DNA of 15,541 bases from an uncultured Veillonella sp. (GCA_900757715.1 CAAEOZ010000157.1:1-15541); one strand, 5' to 3'; positions 7,668 through 15,098 are shown, counted from the first letter of the stretch. Notes: generated from the letters alone by a model not told the origin. A program made the numbers and translations.

Positions 7668-8462
7668 ATGGAATTTATCCAATCTAAAGATAATAAGACT
7701 ATTAAGAGAATTATCTCATTAGGGCAGCGTAAAAATCGCCAAAAATATGGAGAGTACATTGTTGAAGGTATTCGCTCTGTTCGAGATATTGCAGCTATGG
7801 GGGCAGTAAAAACAATTGTTATACGTGAATCTAAAGCTCAAGATCAAAAAATATTAGATTTATTAGATTTAGACACGGTTCAATCTATACCTAAATATAT
7901 CGCACAAGATCCAGTGTTTGATAAAGTAGATAATACCGTAAATGGACAAGGTGTAGTTGCTATTGTATCGAAGCCTACATATGATATTGAATCAATTTCT
8001 ATTGTGGATGGTCTATATATTACATTAGATGGTGTTCAAGATCCCGGCAATCTAGGTACCATTATTCGTACTGCTGTTGCAGCAGGTGTTAAAGGGATAT
8101 TTTTGATGAAAGGAACTGTGGACCCTTTTAATGACAAGACAGTGCGCAGTACCATGAGCGCCTTACATAAAATACCTTTATATGAAGACATTACCTTATC
8201 TCTGTTACATGATATGGTAACCGAGTCTAATATGACTAGCTATGTAACAGCTTTGGAACATTCCAATCCTTATCATACTGTAAGTTATGCTAAGCGAACT
8301 ATGCTAGTATTAGGAAACGAAGGAAATGGTGTAACACCAGAGGTTATGAATCTATGTACAAATCGTATTATGATTCCTATGTATGGTGATATGGAATCCT
8401 TAAATGTAAGCGTAGCTGCTGCATTATGTATGTATAAAGTACAAGAACAATTAATGCCTTAG
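7668..8462 (+). CDS. TrmH/SpoU-family RNA 2'-O-methyltransferase
   Basis: Transfers a methyl group from S-adenosylmethionine to a ribose 2'-OH in rRNA or tRNA. The 264 residues comprise an N-terminal substrate-binding part (about 1-100, with KNRQKYGEYIVEG near 22-34) and a C-terminal knotted SPOUT domain. Motif 1 is DPGNLGTIIR at 125-134, motif 2 LGNEGNG at 215-221, and motif 3 IPMYGDMESLNVSVA at 236-250. The likely target is 23S rRNA, but the exact nucleotide cannot be read. The ATG at 7668 follows GTGGGAG (7656-7662), one base after the ABC stop codon; the in-frame ATG at 7602 lies inside the ABC gene and lacks a suitable site. It is the third gene of the ABC operon, which ends at a terminator at 8492-8527. 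Confidence 0.93.
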   Translation: MEFIQSKDNKTIKRIISLGQRKNRQKYGEYIVEGIRSVRDIAAMGAVKTIVIRESKAQDQKILDLLDLDTVQSIPKYIAQDPVFDKVDNTVNGQGVVAIVSKPTYDIESISIVDGLYITLDGVQDPGNLGTIIRTAVAAGVKGIFLMKGTVDPFNDKTVRSTMSALHKIPLYEDITLSLLHDMVTESNMTSYVTALEHSNPYHTVSYAKRTMLVLGNEGNGVTPEVMNLCTNRIMIPMYGDMESLNVSVAAALCMYKVQEQLMP

Positions 8463-8491
8463 TATATATGATAAAATTTTATGACCTTATA

Positions 8492-8527
8492 AAAAGTCCT
8501 CTACTAGTAAACAAGTAGAGGGCTTTT
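8492..8527 (+). terminator. Terminator of the ABC exporter-methyltransferase operon
   Basis: A 14-bp stem (8492-8505 with 8514-8527, one G-T pair) with an eight-base loop; the right arm ends in CTTTT. It lies 29 bases after the methyltransferase stop codon. Confidence 0.85.
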
Positions 8528-8530
8528 GTA

Positions 8531-8560
8531 TTGATTTTTTAGTTGTGTATTTGGTACAAT
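8531..8560 (+). promoter_or_regulatory. Predicted promoter of the deacetylase-threonine gene cluster
   Basis: TTGATT at 8531-8536 and TACAAT at 8555-8560 with an 18-base spacer. Transcription would start near 8567. It is the only good promoter candidate between the preceding terminator and the five-gene run. Confidence 0.55.
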
Positions 8561-8576
8561 AACATATATCCTTTGT

Positions 8577-8602
8577 GGGAGAACAAAGTTCTCCCTTTTT
8601 TT
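8577..8602 (+). terminator. Terminator-like leader hairpin upstream of the ChbG-like gene
   Basis: A perfect 8-bp GC-containing stem (8577-8584 with 8588-8595, GGGAGAAC / GTTCTCCC), loop AAA, and seven T residues at 8596-8602. It has the exact form of an intrinsic terminator, yet it lies after the predicted promoter and ends about 20 bases before the ATG at 8622. It may attenuate the operon, or it may be a second-line stop for the upstream operon. Confidence 0.7.
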
Positions 8603-8621
8603 CATGAAAAGGAAGATAACT

Positions 8622-9476
8622 ATGTCCAAATTAATTGTAAATGCAGACGATTTTGGCCTTCATAGTGCAGTTAATGCTGGTATTATTGATGGTCATCGTA
8701 GAGGTATTATTACCAGTACCTCTTTAATGGCAGGAGGAGAAGCTTTTACAGAAGCCGTAAGTATGGCAAAACAAAACCCTAAGTTGGGCATTGGTATTCA
8801 TATTACCTTGGTGGGTGGGGTGAAACCAGTATGTGATTCATCAGAAGTTTCATCACTTCTCACACCAGAAGGTGTATTTCCAGAGAACTATGTAGAATTT
8901 ATTAAACGTATTTACTCTGGCAAGATCAATTATAGTGAATTACGTAAAGAGATTCATGCACAAATAGCTCAAATAATGGATACCGGCTTAAGGGTAACTC
9001 ATATTGATGGACATCAACATTTGCATGTGTTACCAACGGTATTGCCAATTGTGATTGAACAGGCAAAATCCTTTGGTATACATGCTATACGTATACCCGA
9101 TGAGTCTACTGGTTTTATGAATTATATGTATTCCCCAATTCGATTTCTTGGTAAAGTTAGTTTATCAACGGTTGCGGCTAATGCGCGACCAATCATACGA
9201 AATAATTGTATGACTACAACCCAATATTTTTGGGGCATGGTAAATGGAGGTCATATAAATCAGAAATCTCTAATGGGTATCCTAAAAGCGGTAAATAAAC
9301 ATTCTGGTACCCATGAATTGATGGTTCACCCAGGTAGTAATAGTAGTACTCTTAGTAAGCTTTATAATTGGGGTTATCATTGGGAAGATGAGTTGCATGC
9401 ACTCTGTTCCAGTCTTACGCGATTATATATAAGTCAACATGATATAGAGCTTATTAATTATGGAGACTTGGTATGA
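8622..9476 (+). CDS. ChbG/HpnK (YdjC-like) family carbohydrate deacetylase
   Basis: Metal-dependent deacetylases of this family remove N-acetyl groups from sugars such as chito-oligosaccharides or lipid-linked amino sugars. The 284 residues show the catalytic NADDFG motif (Asp9-Asp10), the metal ligands His60 (GIHITL) and His127 (THIDGHQHLH, 126-135), and a C-terminal HPG at 236-238. There is no signal peptide, so the protein acts in the cytoplasm or at the inner membrane face. The ATG at 8622 is chosen over the one at 8604 because AAGGAAG precedes it and the family starts at SKLIVNADD. It overlaps the next gene by 4 bases (ATGA). A membrane protein like HpnL as partner favours a lipid-linked glycan substrate over chitobiose; no chitobiose transport gene is nearby. 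Confidence 0.9.
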   Translation: MSKLIVNADDFGLHSAVNAGIIDGHRRGIITSTSLMAGGEAFTEAVSMAKQNPKLGIGIHITLVGGVKPVCDSSEVSSLLTPEGVFPENYVEFIKRIYSGKINYSELRKEIHAQIAQIMDTGLRVTHIDGHQHLHVLPTVLPIVIEQAKSFGIHAIRIPDESTGFMNYMYSPIRFLGKVSLSTVAANARPIIRNNCMTTTQYFWGMVNGGHINQKSLMGILKAVNKHSGTHELMVHPGSNSSTLSKLYNWGYHWEDELHALCSSLTRLYISQHDIELINYGDLV

Positions 9477-10465
9477 GTAAAATGATGAAGAGAGGCATCT
9501 TTATGTTTCTCTTGTTATTGGCTGTATCAATTGGTATTATTTACTATACTATTGATTTAGATGCATTGAAAGCCATATCATCTTTTAATAGTATTTCCTT
9601 ATTATTAGCTTTAGTTGCTTTAGTAGCAGGTATGTATTTTGATGGATTACGACTTCAAAGACTCGTAAAAATTGGTGGTTACAAGTTATCGATACGAGCA
9701 GTGCTACGAGTTATTTTTAGTAATTATTTTATGGCTATGTTGACACCTGGAGCTAGCGGGGGTGCTGTTGCGCAAGTACTGGTGTTGAGAAGTTATGGCG
9801 TACCTATATCTAAAGGTACACCGATTGTATTAATACGTACCTTATTTTCCATTATATTTTTGGTCATTATGCTGCCATTAGTATTCTTACGAGATGCTAT
9901 TGAAATTCCATATATCTCTCGTGATATGCTTTTGATTTTTGCCGTGCTTGCTGTTATAGCGACCTTAGTGGCAACTTATATATTACAGACTAAGTATATG
10001 CGTCAATTTGTCTATAATCTAGCACAACGATTTAAAGCACATAACACTAAAGATTGGCTTTCTAAATTAGAAACACTAAATCAAGGTCTTGGTTTACTTT
10101 ATAAACAACCTGTCCAATCTTTAATAGTTTTTATTGAATCTGGTTTGAGTTTATTATGCTTATATTGTATTGCACCCGCCTTAATGTATGCTTTCACATC
10201 AGATATTCCTATTATCGATATTTTAGATCGCATGATTTTATTAAATCTTATTTTGTATTTTGCACCAACACCAGGGGGAACAGGCATTGCAGAAGGTCTA
10301 TTTGTAGTATTATTTAGTGCCTTTGTACCTAATGGAACAGTGGGTATCATCGCTGTAGGATGGCGTGTTGTGGCTGAGTATATGCCATTCTTCATCGGTA
10401 TGTATGCAGTATTAACATTATATGGACGACAATTCGTTGCCCAAGAAACTTCAAGAGAACAATAA
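9473..10465 (+). CDS. UPF0104/HpnL-like flippase-domain membrane protein (LPG synthase TM family)
   Basis: A 330-residue protein with about eight hydrophobic segments (roughly 8-26, 41-56, 76-95, 113-138, 152-172, 216-240, 252-282 and 290-316). Family signatures are visible: the TPGASGG turn at 91-97, PTPGGTGIAEG at 265-275 and the late WRVVAEY at 297-303. This fold is the membrane portion of MprF, which moves lysyl-phosphatidylglycerol across the membrane, and also occurs alone in proteins of the HpnL and AglD types. A role in moving or modifying a polyprenyl- or lipid-linked sugar is inferred. It starts inside the stop of the deacetylase gene (ATGA), so the two are translationally coupled. 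The catalytic soluble domain of MprF is absent. Confidence 0.87.
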   Translation: MSKMMKRGIFMFLLLLAVSIGIIYYTIDLDALKAISSFNSISLLLALVALVAGMYFDGLRLQRLVKIGGYKLSIRAVLRVIFSNYFMAMLTPGASGGAVAQVLVLRSYGVPISKGTPIVLIRTLFSIIFLVIMLPLVFLRDAIEIPYISRDMLLIFAVLAVIATLVATYILQTKYMRQFVYNLAQRFKAHNTKDWLSKLETLNQGLGLLYKQPVQSLIVFIESGLSLLCLYCIAPALMYAFTSDIPIIDILDRMILLNLILYFAPTPGGTGIAEGLFVVLFSAFVPNGTVGIIAVGWRVVAEYMPFFIGMYAVLTLYGRQFVAQETSREQ

Positions 10466-10478
10466 GGGAGTGTGCTCT

Positions 10479-10928
10479 ATGTCTAAACCAAAAAAAGATA
10501 AATTTTATCTGGTTCAAGAAGATATTTTACCAGAAGCTATAAAAAAGACGATAAAAGTAAAAGAAATTCTAAAACTAGGTGAAGTTAAAACAATTAACGA
10601 AGCAGTTGAAAAAATGGATTTAAGTCGATCTGCGTATTATAAATATAAGGATTATGTTTTTCCATTTTTTGAAATTGCTCAAGGGAAAATTGTTAGTATT
10701 TATGTTTCTATGTCAAATGAATCTGGTATGTTATCAAGCGTTTTGAAAGCCATTGCTGAACGTAACGGTAGTATTTTAACGATTAATCAAGATATTCCAT
10801 TACAAGGCATTGCGAATAGTAGCATTTCTTTTGAAACCAAGGATTTACAAGGTTCATTAGAAGATTTATTGCTAGATATTCGCTCTATGAAGGGTATTAT
10901 AAAGGTAGAGATTTTAGGCCAAGCATAG
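10479..10928 (+). CDS. ACT domain-containing protein, PheB (UPF0735) family
   Basis: A 149-residue cytoplasmic protein matching the PheB family of Firmicutes. The N-terminal half has FYLVQEDILPEAIKKTIKVK (about 8-27) and a helix-turn-helix-like segment MDLSRSAYYKYKDYVFPF (about 45-62). The C-terminal half (about 70-147) is an ACT domain, the fold that senses amino acids in many biosynthetic enzymes, with SGMLSSVL and IPLQG. It has no catalytic domain. The ATG at 10479 follows GGGAG at 10466-10470; the in-frame ATG at 10422 lies inside the preceding gene. It sits 13 bases after the flippase gene and 24 before hom, so a regulatory or accessory role in aspartate-family biosynthesis is likely but not shown. 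Confidence 0.9.
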   Translation: MSKPKKDKFYLVQEDILPEAIKKTIKVKEILKLGEVKTINEAVEKMDLSRSAYYKYKDYVFPFFEIAQGKIVSIYVSMSNESGMLSSVLKAIAERNGSILTINQDIPLQGIANSSISFETKDLQGSLEDLLLDIRSMKGIIKVEILGQA

Positions 10929-10952
10929 GCTAATTAAGAGAGTAGGACGATT

Positions 10953-12242
10953 ATGACCACTATAAAAATTGCTTTATTAGGTTTTGGTACTGTTGCACAA
11001 GGTACTTTTAACTTATTACAAGACAATGCTGAACTAATTAAAAATCGTACAGGTGTCAATGTTGAAATTTCTAAAATTTATGTGCGTAACCCAGACAAAT
11101 ACAAACATATTACATTACCAGAAACTGCTAAATATGTATCAGATATTGACGAAGTATTGAAAGATGACTCCATTCAAATGGTAGTGGAATTGATGGGGGG
11201 CACAACCTTTGCTAAGGACTGTGTAGAAGGGGCTTTAAAAGCTAAGAAAAATGTGGTAACTGCCAATAAAGACTTATTAGCAGAGTCCGGTCCATACTTA
11301 TTAGATTTAGCTAGTAAAAATGGGGTAGATTTACGTTTTGAAGCATCTGTATTAGGTGGTATTCCTATTATCCGTACATTATACGAATCTTTGGCTGGTA
11401 ACCGCATTACCGAACTCATTGGTATTATGAACGGTACAACAAATTTCATTTTGACTAAAATGTCTGAAGAAGGGTTAAGCTATCAAGATGTATTGAAAGA
11501 AGCACAAGATTTAGGGTATGCAGAGGCAGATCCTACGGCTGACGTTGAAGGTCTTGATGCAGCACGTAAATTGGCTATTCTTGCATCCATTAGTTTCAAT
11601 CGTCGCATTTTTTTCGAAGATGTAACTGTAGAAGGCATTACTTGCATTGATACTGAAGATATAAAATTTGGGAAAGAGTTTGGTTACAATATTAAATTAT
11701 TAGGTATTGCTAAAGAAACTGCTCAAGGATTATCTCTAAATGTATATCCTGCATTTATTCCTACGACACACCCATTAGCATCTGTTCGAGGATCCTACAA
11801 TGCAATTTATGTTAAGGGCAATGGTATCGATGATGTCATGCTATATGGTCGTGGTGCAGGTAGCTTACCGACAGGCAGTTCTGTAGTATCTGACATAATG
11901 GAAGTGGCAAAGAATGTCTCTTATAATGAAACAGGGCGTTTAAAACCGTTCTATTATGATCAAAAAGATATTTATTCTCCAGGTAAAATCCAATCTAGCT
12001 ACTACTTGCGTTTAGCAGTGGATAATAAAACAGGTGTTCTAGCAAAAATCTCTGCAAAATTAGCAGAACAAAAAATTTCTGTTTTATCCATCGTTCAACG
12101 AAATATGGATCCAGAAACTGCAGTTCTTGCCATTGTTACATCTAAATGCCCAAGATCTTATATTTTAAATCTTATAGACTCTTTTAATAGCTTGCGCTCC
12201 GTTAAGGCTGTTAATAGTGTCATTCGTATTATGGAAGCTTAA
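10953..12242 (+). CDS. hom: Homoserine dehydrogenase
   Basis: Reduces aspartate semialdehyde to homoserine with NAD(P)H, the branch step to threonine and methionine. The 429 residues are the normal length of the single-domain bacterial enzyme with a regulatory tail. The N-terminal Rossmann motif GFGTVAQG lies at 10-17 (Ala15 where many have Gly), followed by TANKDLLA with Lys106. The substrate domain has ASVLGGIPIIRTL at 131-143, IMNGTTNFIL at 158-167 and EADPTADVEGLDAARK at 191-206. A C-terminal ACT domain (about 351-429) is typical for threonine feedback. No aspartokinase is fused. The ATG at 10953 has a modest GTAGGA site. It lies between the ACT protein and thrB. Confidence 0.97.
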   Translation: MTTIKIALLGFGTVAQGTFNLLQDNAELIKNRTGVNVEISKIYVRNPDKYKHITLPETAKYVSDIDEVLKDDSIQMVVELMGGTTFAKDCVEGALKAKKNVVTANKDLLAESGPYLLDLASKNGVDLRFEASVLGGIPIIRTLYESLAGNRITELIGIMNGTTNFILTKMSEEGLSYQDVLKEAQDLGYAEADPTADVEGLDAARKLAILASISFNRRIFFEDVTVEGITCIDTEDIKFGKEFGYNIKLLGIAKETAQGLSLNVYPAFIPTTHPLASVRGSYNAIYVKGNGIDDVMLYGRGAGSLPTGSSVVSDIMEVAKNVSYNETGRLKPFYYDQKDIYSPGKIQSSYYLRLAVDNKTGVLAKISAKLAEQKISVLSIVQRNMDPETAVLAIVTSKCPRSYILNLIDSFNSLRSVKAVNSVIRIMEA

Positions 12243-12244
12243 TT

Positions 12245-13159
12245 ATGAATACTGTTCGTGTACAAGTACCTGCCACTAGTGCAAACTGTGGCCCAGGTTT
12301 TGATTGCTTAGGATTAGCACTAAATCTTTATAATATATTCAGCTTTACACCAGATGAAAATGCTACAGAATATACATATACTTTTGAAGGTTTTGGTGCA
12401 GATATTCTACGCGCTGAAGATCCTAAAAAGAATCTAATTGGTTTCGCTATGGATCAAGTTTTTGCTACTGCTCAAGAACCAATTCGATATGGTCATATAA
12501 CTTCTGAAACCTTGATTCCTCCCTCTCGTGGACTAGGTAGTAGTAGTACGGCTATAGTAGGGGGACTTTTACTGGCGAACGCATTAGTAAAGCATCCACT
12601 TTCAAAAGAAGAGTTACTAGTTATAGCAAATCGTATGGAAGGTCATCCAGATAATGTGGCGCCAGCTATTTACGGAAATTTATGTTGTGCTACAGGTTTA
12701 AAAAATAAGGTACTAAACACGGTCATTTCTATTCCTTCGGAGCTACATTTTGCTGTTGTGGTACCAGAAGTCATGGTATCTACTGAATATGCTCGTTCTG
12801 TGCTACCAAATCATATTCCATTTAAAGAAGCTGTACAAAATGTAAGTCATGCTTCATTATTTGTAACAAGCTTAATTACGCATCAATTAAGTAATTTATC
12901 TGTTGCCTTAGATGACAACTTGCATGTACCTTATCGTAAGACATTGATTCCTCATTGTGATGAAGTTTTTGAAGCCGCAAAAGTTGCTGGAGCTTACGGT
13001 GCTACTATCAGTGGATCTGGTTCTACCTTGATTGCCTATGTAGATAAAGCTCATGTGCAAGAGGTAGCAAAGGCTATGGGTGCCGTATTTTCGGCGAATG
13101 GAATTGAAAATAAAATATATTGCTTAGAAGCTGATACAACTGGAGCGTTAATTATATAG
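12245..13159 (+). CDS. thrB: Homoserine kinase
   Basis: Phosphorylates homoserine to O-phosphohomoserine, the substrate of threonine synthase. The 304 residues follow the GHMP kinase plan. The start has VPATSANCGPGFDCLGLAL, the ATP loop is PPSRGLGSSST at 92-102, EGHPDNVAPA lies at 132-141, and the glycine-rich third motif GATISGSGST is at 252-261. It starts two bases after the hom stop codon with GGAAG at 12233-12237 inside hom, so the two are cotranslated. thrC, often adjacent, is missing here. No terminator follows; an extended -10 promoter for htpX begins within a few bases. Confidence 0.97.
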   Translation: MNTVRVQVPATSANCGPGFDCLGLALNLYNIFSFTPDENATEYTYTFEGFGADILRAEDPKKNLIGFAMDQVFATAQEPIRYGHITSETLIPPSRGLGSSSTAIVGGLLLANALVKHPLSKEELLVIANRMEGHPDNVAPAIYGNLCCATGLKNKVLNTVISIPSELHFAVVVPEVMVSTEYARSVLPNHIPFKEAVQNVSHASLFVTSLITHQLSNLSVALDDNLHVPYRKTLIPHCDEVFEAAKVAGAYGATISGSGSTLIAYVDKAHVQEVAKAMGAVFSANGIENKIYCLEADTTGALII

Positions 13160-13163
13160 TTTA

Positions 13164-13172
13164 TGGTATAAT
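13164..13172 (+). promoter_or_regulatory. Predicted extended -10 promoter of htpX
   Basis: TGG followed by a perfect TATAAT at 13167-13172 forms an extended -10. No good -35 is visible 16-18 bases upstream. The start site would fall near 13179, with a leader of about 35 bases. Confidence 0.5.
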
Positions 13173-13204
13173 TATAGTGTTAGGCATAGTCCATAACTAT
13201 AATT
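13170..13204. promoter_or_regulatory. Inverted repeat between htpX promoter and start
   Basis: AATTATAGT (13170-13178) and ACTATAATT (13196-13204) form a perfect 9-bp inverted repeat with 17 bases between. The left arm overlaps the -10 and the right arm touches the ribosome binding site TTGGAGGA. It could be an operator or an RNA hairpin affecting translation. It is not the CIRCE element of HrcA. Confidence 0.4.
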
Positions 13205-13213
13205 GGAGGAAAC

Positions 13214-14089
13214 ATGAACAATATAAAAACAACACTTTTATTAGCGACGCTAACAGCCATTTTAGTGGTTATTGGTGATATGATTGGCGGCAGAAGCGGT
13301 ATGATTATGATGTTTGTCATATCCATGGGTATGAATTTTATGTCCTATTGGTACAGCGATAAAATCGTTTTAGCCCAATACAATGCTCAACCTGTTACTG
13401 CACAGTCTAATCCAAAACTATATGCAATGGTAGAGCAATTGGCTAAAAATGGTAATTTACCAATGCCAAAGGTTTATATCATTCCCAGTGAAGTACCGAA
13501 TGCGTTCGCAACAGGTAGAAATCCTAGTCATGCAGCAGTTGCTGTTACAGAAGGTATCCAACGTCTATTAACTGATGAAGAATTAGAAGGTGTGCTTGCA
13601 CACGAATTAACACATGTTAAGAATCGAGATACATTGATTAGTACAATTGCAGCTATGATGGCTGGTGCTATTTCTATGATAGCCAATATACTTCAATTTA
13701 CTGCTATATTTGGGCGTTCCGATGATCGAGAAGGTACTAACCCTTTGGCGCTTCTTGGTACAATCATTATTGCACCTATCGCAGCTGGTCTTATTCAGAT
13801 GAGTATTTCCCGTACTCGTGAGTTTTTAGCTGATGAGGGGGGCGGAGATATGTGTCGCAATCCATTAGCACTGGCTTCTGCACTTGCAAAAATTGACTAC
13901 TACTCTAAACATGGTGCATTGCCTAATGCAAGTAATGCTACAGCCCATATGTTTATTATTAACCCTATGATGGGAATTGGTGAAAGCTTGAGCAATCTTT
14001 TTAGTACACATCCTCGCACGGAAGAACGTATTCAAAAGTTAAAGAAACAAGCTATGAATCCAAAGTATAAAGAAAAGGCAATATTATAA
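13214..14089 (+). CDS. htpX: Membrane zinc metalloprotease HtpX (M48 family)
   Basis: An inner-membrane protease that cuts misfolded membrane proteins, part of envelope quality control. The 291 residues start with two hydrophobic segments (about 6-22 and 28-46). The catalytic part has PNAFATGRNP at 95-104, the zinc motif HELTH at 130-134 (His130, Glu131, His134), and the third ligand Glu203 in TREFLADEGG. Further hydrophobic segments lie near 141-164 and 179-197, on both sides of a short polar stretch. The end has FSTHPRTEERI, typical of HtpX. The ATG has TTGGAGGA upstream. It has its own promoter after thrB and runs into ndk 22 bases later. Confidence 0.95.
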   Translation: MNNIKTTLLLATLTAILVVIGDMIGGRSGMIMMFVISMGMNFMSYWYSDKIVLAQYNAQPVTAQSNPKLYAMVEQLAKNGNLPMPKVYIIPSEVPNAFATGRNPSHAAVAVTEGIQRLLTDEELEGVLAHELTHVKNRDTLISTIAAMMAGAISMIANILQFTAIFGRSDDREGTNPLALLGTIIIAPIAAGLIQMSISRTREFLADEGGGDMCRNPLALASALAKIDYYSKHGALPNASNATAHMFIINPMMGIGESLSNLFSTHPRTEERIQKLKKQAMNPKYKEKAIL

Positions 14090-14111
14090 TTAGTATCTAC
14101 TGGAGGGTATT

Positions 14112-14519
14112 ATGCAAGAAACATTAGTTTTAATTAAACCAGATGCAGTTAAACGTCAATTAAGTGGTGAAATTCTTAGCCGTTATGAACGTAAAGGCCT
14201 TGTTATTAAAGCATTAAAACTCTTACAAGTATCTCGTGAGTTAGCGGAAGAACATTATGCAGAACATAAGGAAAAACCATTCTTTGGTGAATTAGTTGAT
14301 TTTATTACATCAGGACCAGTTCTTGCTTTTGTGTTAGCTGGTGAGAACGCAATTGTATCCGTACGTGCTTTAAATGGGGCGACAAATCCTGTAGATGCTG
14401 CCCCTGGTAGTATTCGTGGTGACTATGCCCTAACAATGGATGCTAACGTAGTACATGCTTCTGATTCTCCAGAAGCCGCTGCTCGTGAAATTCATCTTTG
14501 GTTCCCTGAATACAAATAA
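14112..14519 (+). CDS. ndk: Nucleoside diphosphate kinase
   Basis: Transfers the terminal phosphate from ATP to other nucleoside diphosphates through a phosphohistidine, balancing the NTP and dNTP pools. The 135 residues are the usual bacterial length. They begin with TLVLIKPDAVKR (Lys9 in KPDAV) and contain HYAEHKEKPFF at 48-58, and GATNPVDAAPGSIRGDY at 89-105. The phosphorylated His115 sits in NVVHASDSPEAA, where many family members have NxVHGSDS. The ribosome binding site is CTGGAGGG at 14100-14107. It lies between htpX and the adenosyltransferase, apparently cotranscribed. Confidence 0.97.
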   Translation: MQETLVLIKPDAVKRQLSGEILSRYERKGLVIKALKLLQVSRELAEEHYAEHKEKPFFGELVDFITSGPVLAFVLAGENAIVSVRALNGATNPVDAAPGSIRGDYALTMDANVVHASDSPEAAAREIHLWFPEYK

Positions 14520-14582
14520 TCTCAAGGTTGGGATCCTTTAGCTTTTATCTCTACATCCATGTTATTTATAGGAGGTAATCAT

Positions 14583-15098
14583 ATGGCAAGTAGCGTTTAT
14601 ACAAAAACAGGTGATGCTGGTACAACTGGTTTATACACAGGCGAACGTGTACAGAAATCATCTTTACGCGTAGAAGCTTATGGTACAATCGATGAATTAC
14701 AAGCTTTTTTAGGATTGGCTCGCGCTTATGCTGAAAATCCACGTGTTGCCGCTGAGTTATACGATATTGAGCGCAACTTATGGACTTTAATGGCTGATAT
14801 TGCTAGTTTAAATGCTGCTCCGGTAATTACTGAGCAACATGTAAAACATTTAGAAAAGGTTATCGACCGATTTGATGAAAAGTTAGAACCTTTATCTAGT
14901 TTCGTTATTCCAGGTGAAAAACAATCTTCTGCTTATTTACATATAGCAAGAACAATAACACGTCGTGCTGAACGCAATTTATGGCGGGTGTTAGACGCTG
15001 GTGAAAGTGTTCACGAGTCTAATTTAAAATACCTAAACCGTCTATCCGACCTTTGCTTTATCTTGTGTCGTGTAGAGGAAGAACTTGGAGCAGAATAA
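14583..15098 (+). CDS. Cob(I)alamin (cob(I)yrinic acid a,c-diamide) adenosyltransferase, PduO type
   Basis: Adds the adenosyl group from ATP to reduced cobalamin, giving coenzyme B12. The 171 residues match the PduO/MMAB type in a single domain. The ATP loop YTKTGDAGTTGLYTGERV spans 6-23 and YGTIDELQAFLG lies at 33-44. The signature RTITRRAERNLW is at 123-134 and LNRLSDLCFIL at 151-161. The start at 14583 is set by AGGAGG at 14570-14575, seven bases away, rather than the in-frame ATG at 14559. Its 63-base upstream gap has no room for a cobalamin riboswitch. It closes the htpX-ndk run and is followed by a terminator. The product would serve B12-dependent enzymes such as methylmalonyl-CoA mutase, not seen here. 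Confidence 0.94.
   Translation: MASSVYTKTGDAGTTGLYTGERVQKSSLRVEAYGTIDELQAFLGLARAYAENPRVAAELYDIERNLWTLMADIASLNAAPVITEQHVKHLEKVIDRFDEKLEPLSSFVIPGEKQSSAYLHIARTITRRAERNLWRVLDAGESVHESNLKYLNRLSDLCFILCRVEEELGAE

Noticed and set aside
8604..8621. ATG at 8604 as start of the deacetylase
   Set aside because: It directly abuts the T-tract of the hairpin and lacks a ribosome binding site; the ATG at 8622 has AAGGAAG and matches the family start.
8603..8621. Threonine/isoleucine-rich leader peptide for classical thr attenuation
   Set aside because: The short stretch between the promoter and the deacetylase start holds no reading frame rich in Thr or Ile codons.
13170..13204. CIRCE heat-shock operator
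   Set aside because: The arms do not match TTAGCACTC/GAGTGCTAA and the spacer is 17, not 9.
14520..14582. Cobalamin riboswitch before the adenosyltransferase
   Set aside because: Only 63 bases, with no conserved B12-box sequence; only the short palindrome GGATCC and weak pairing are visible.
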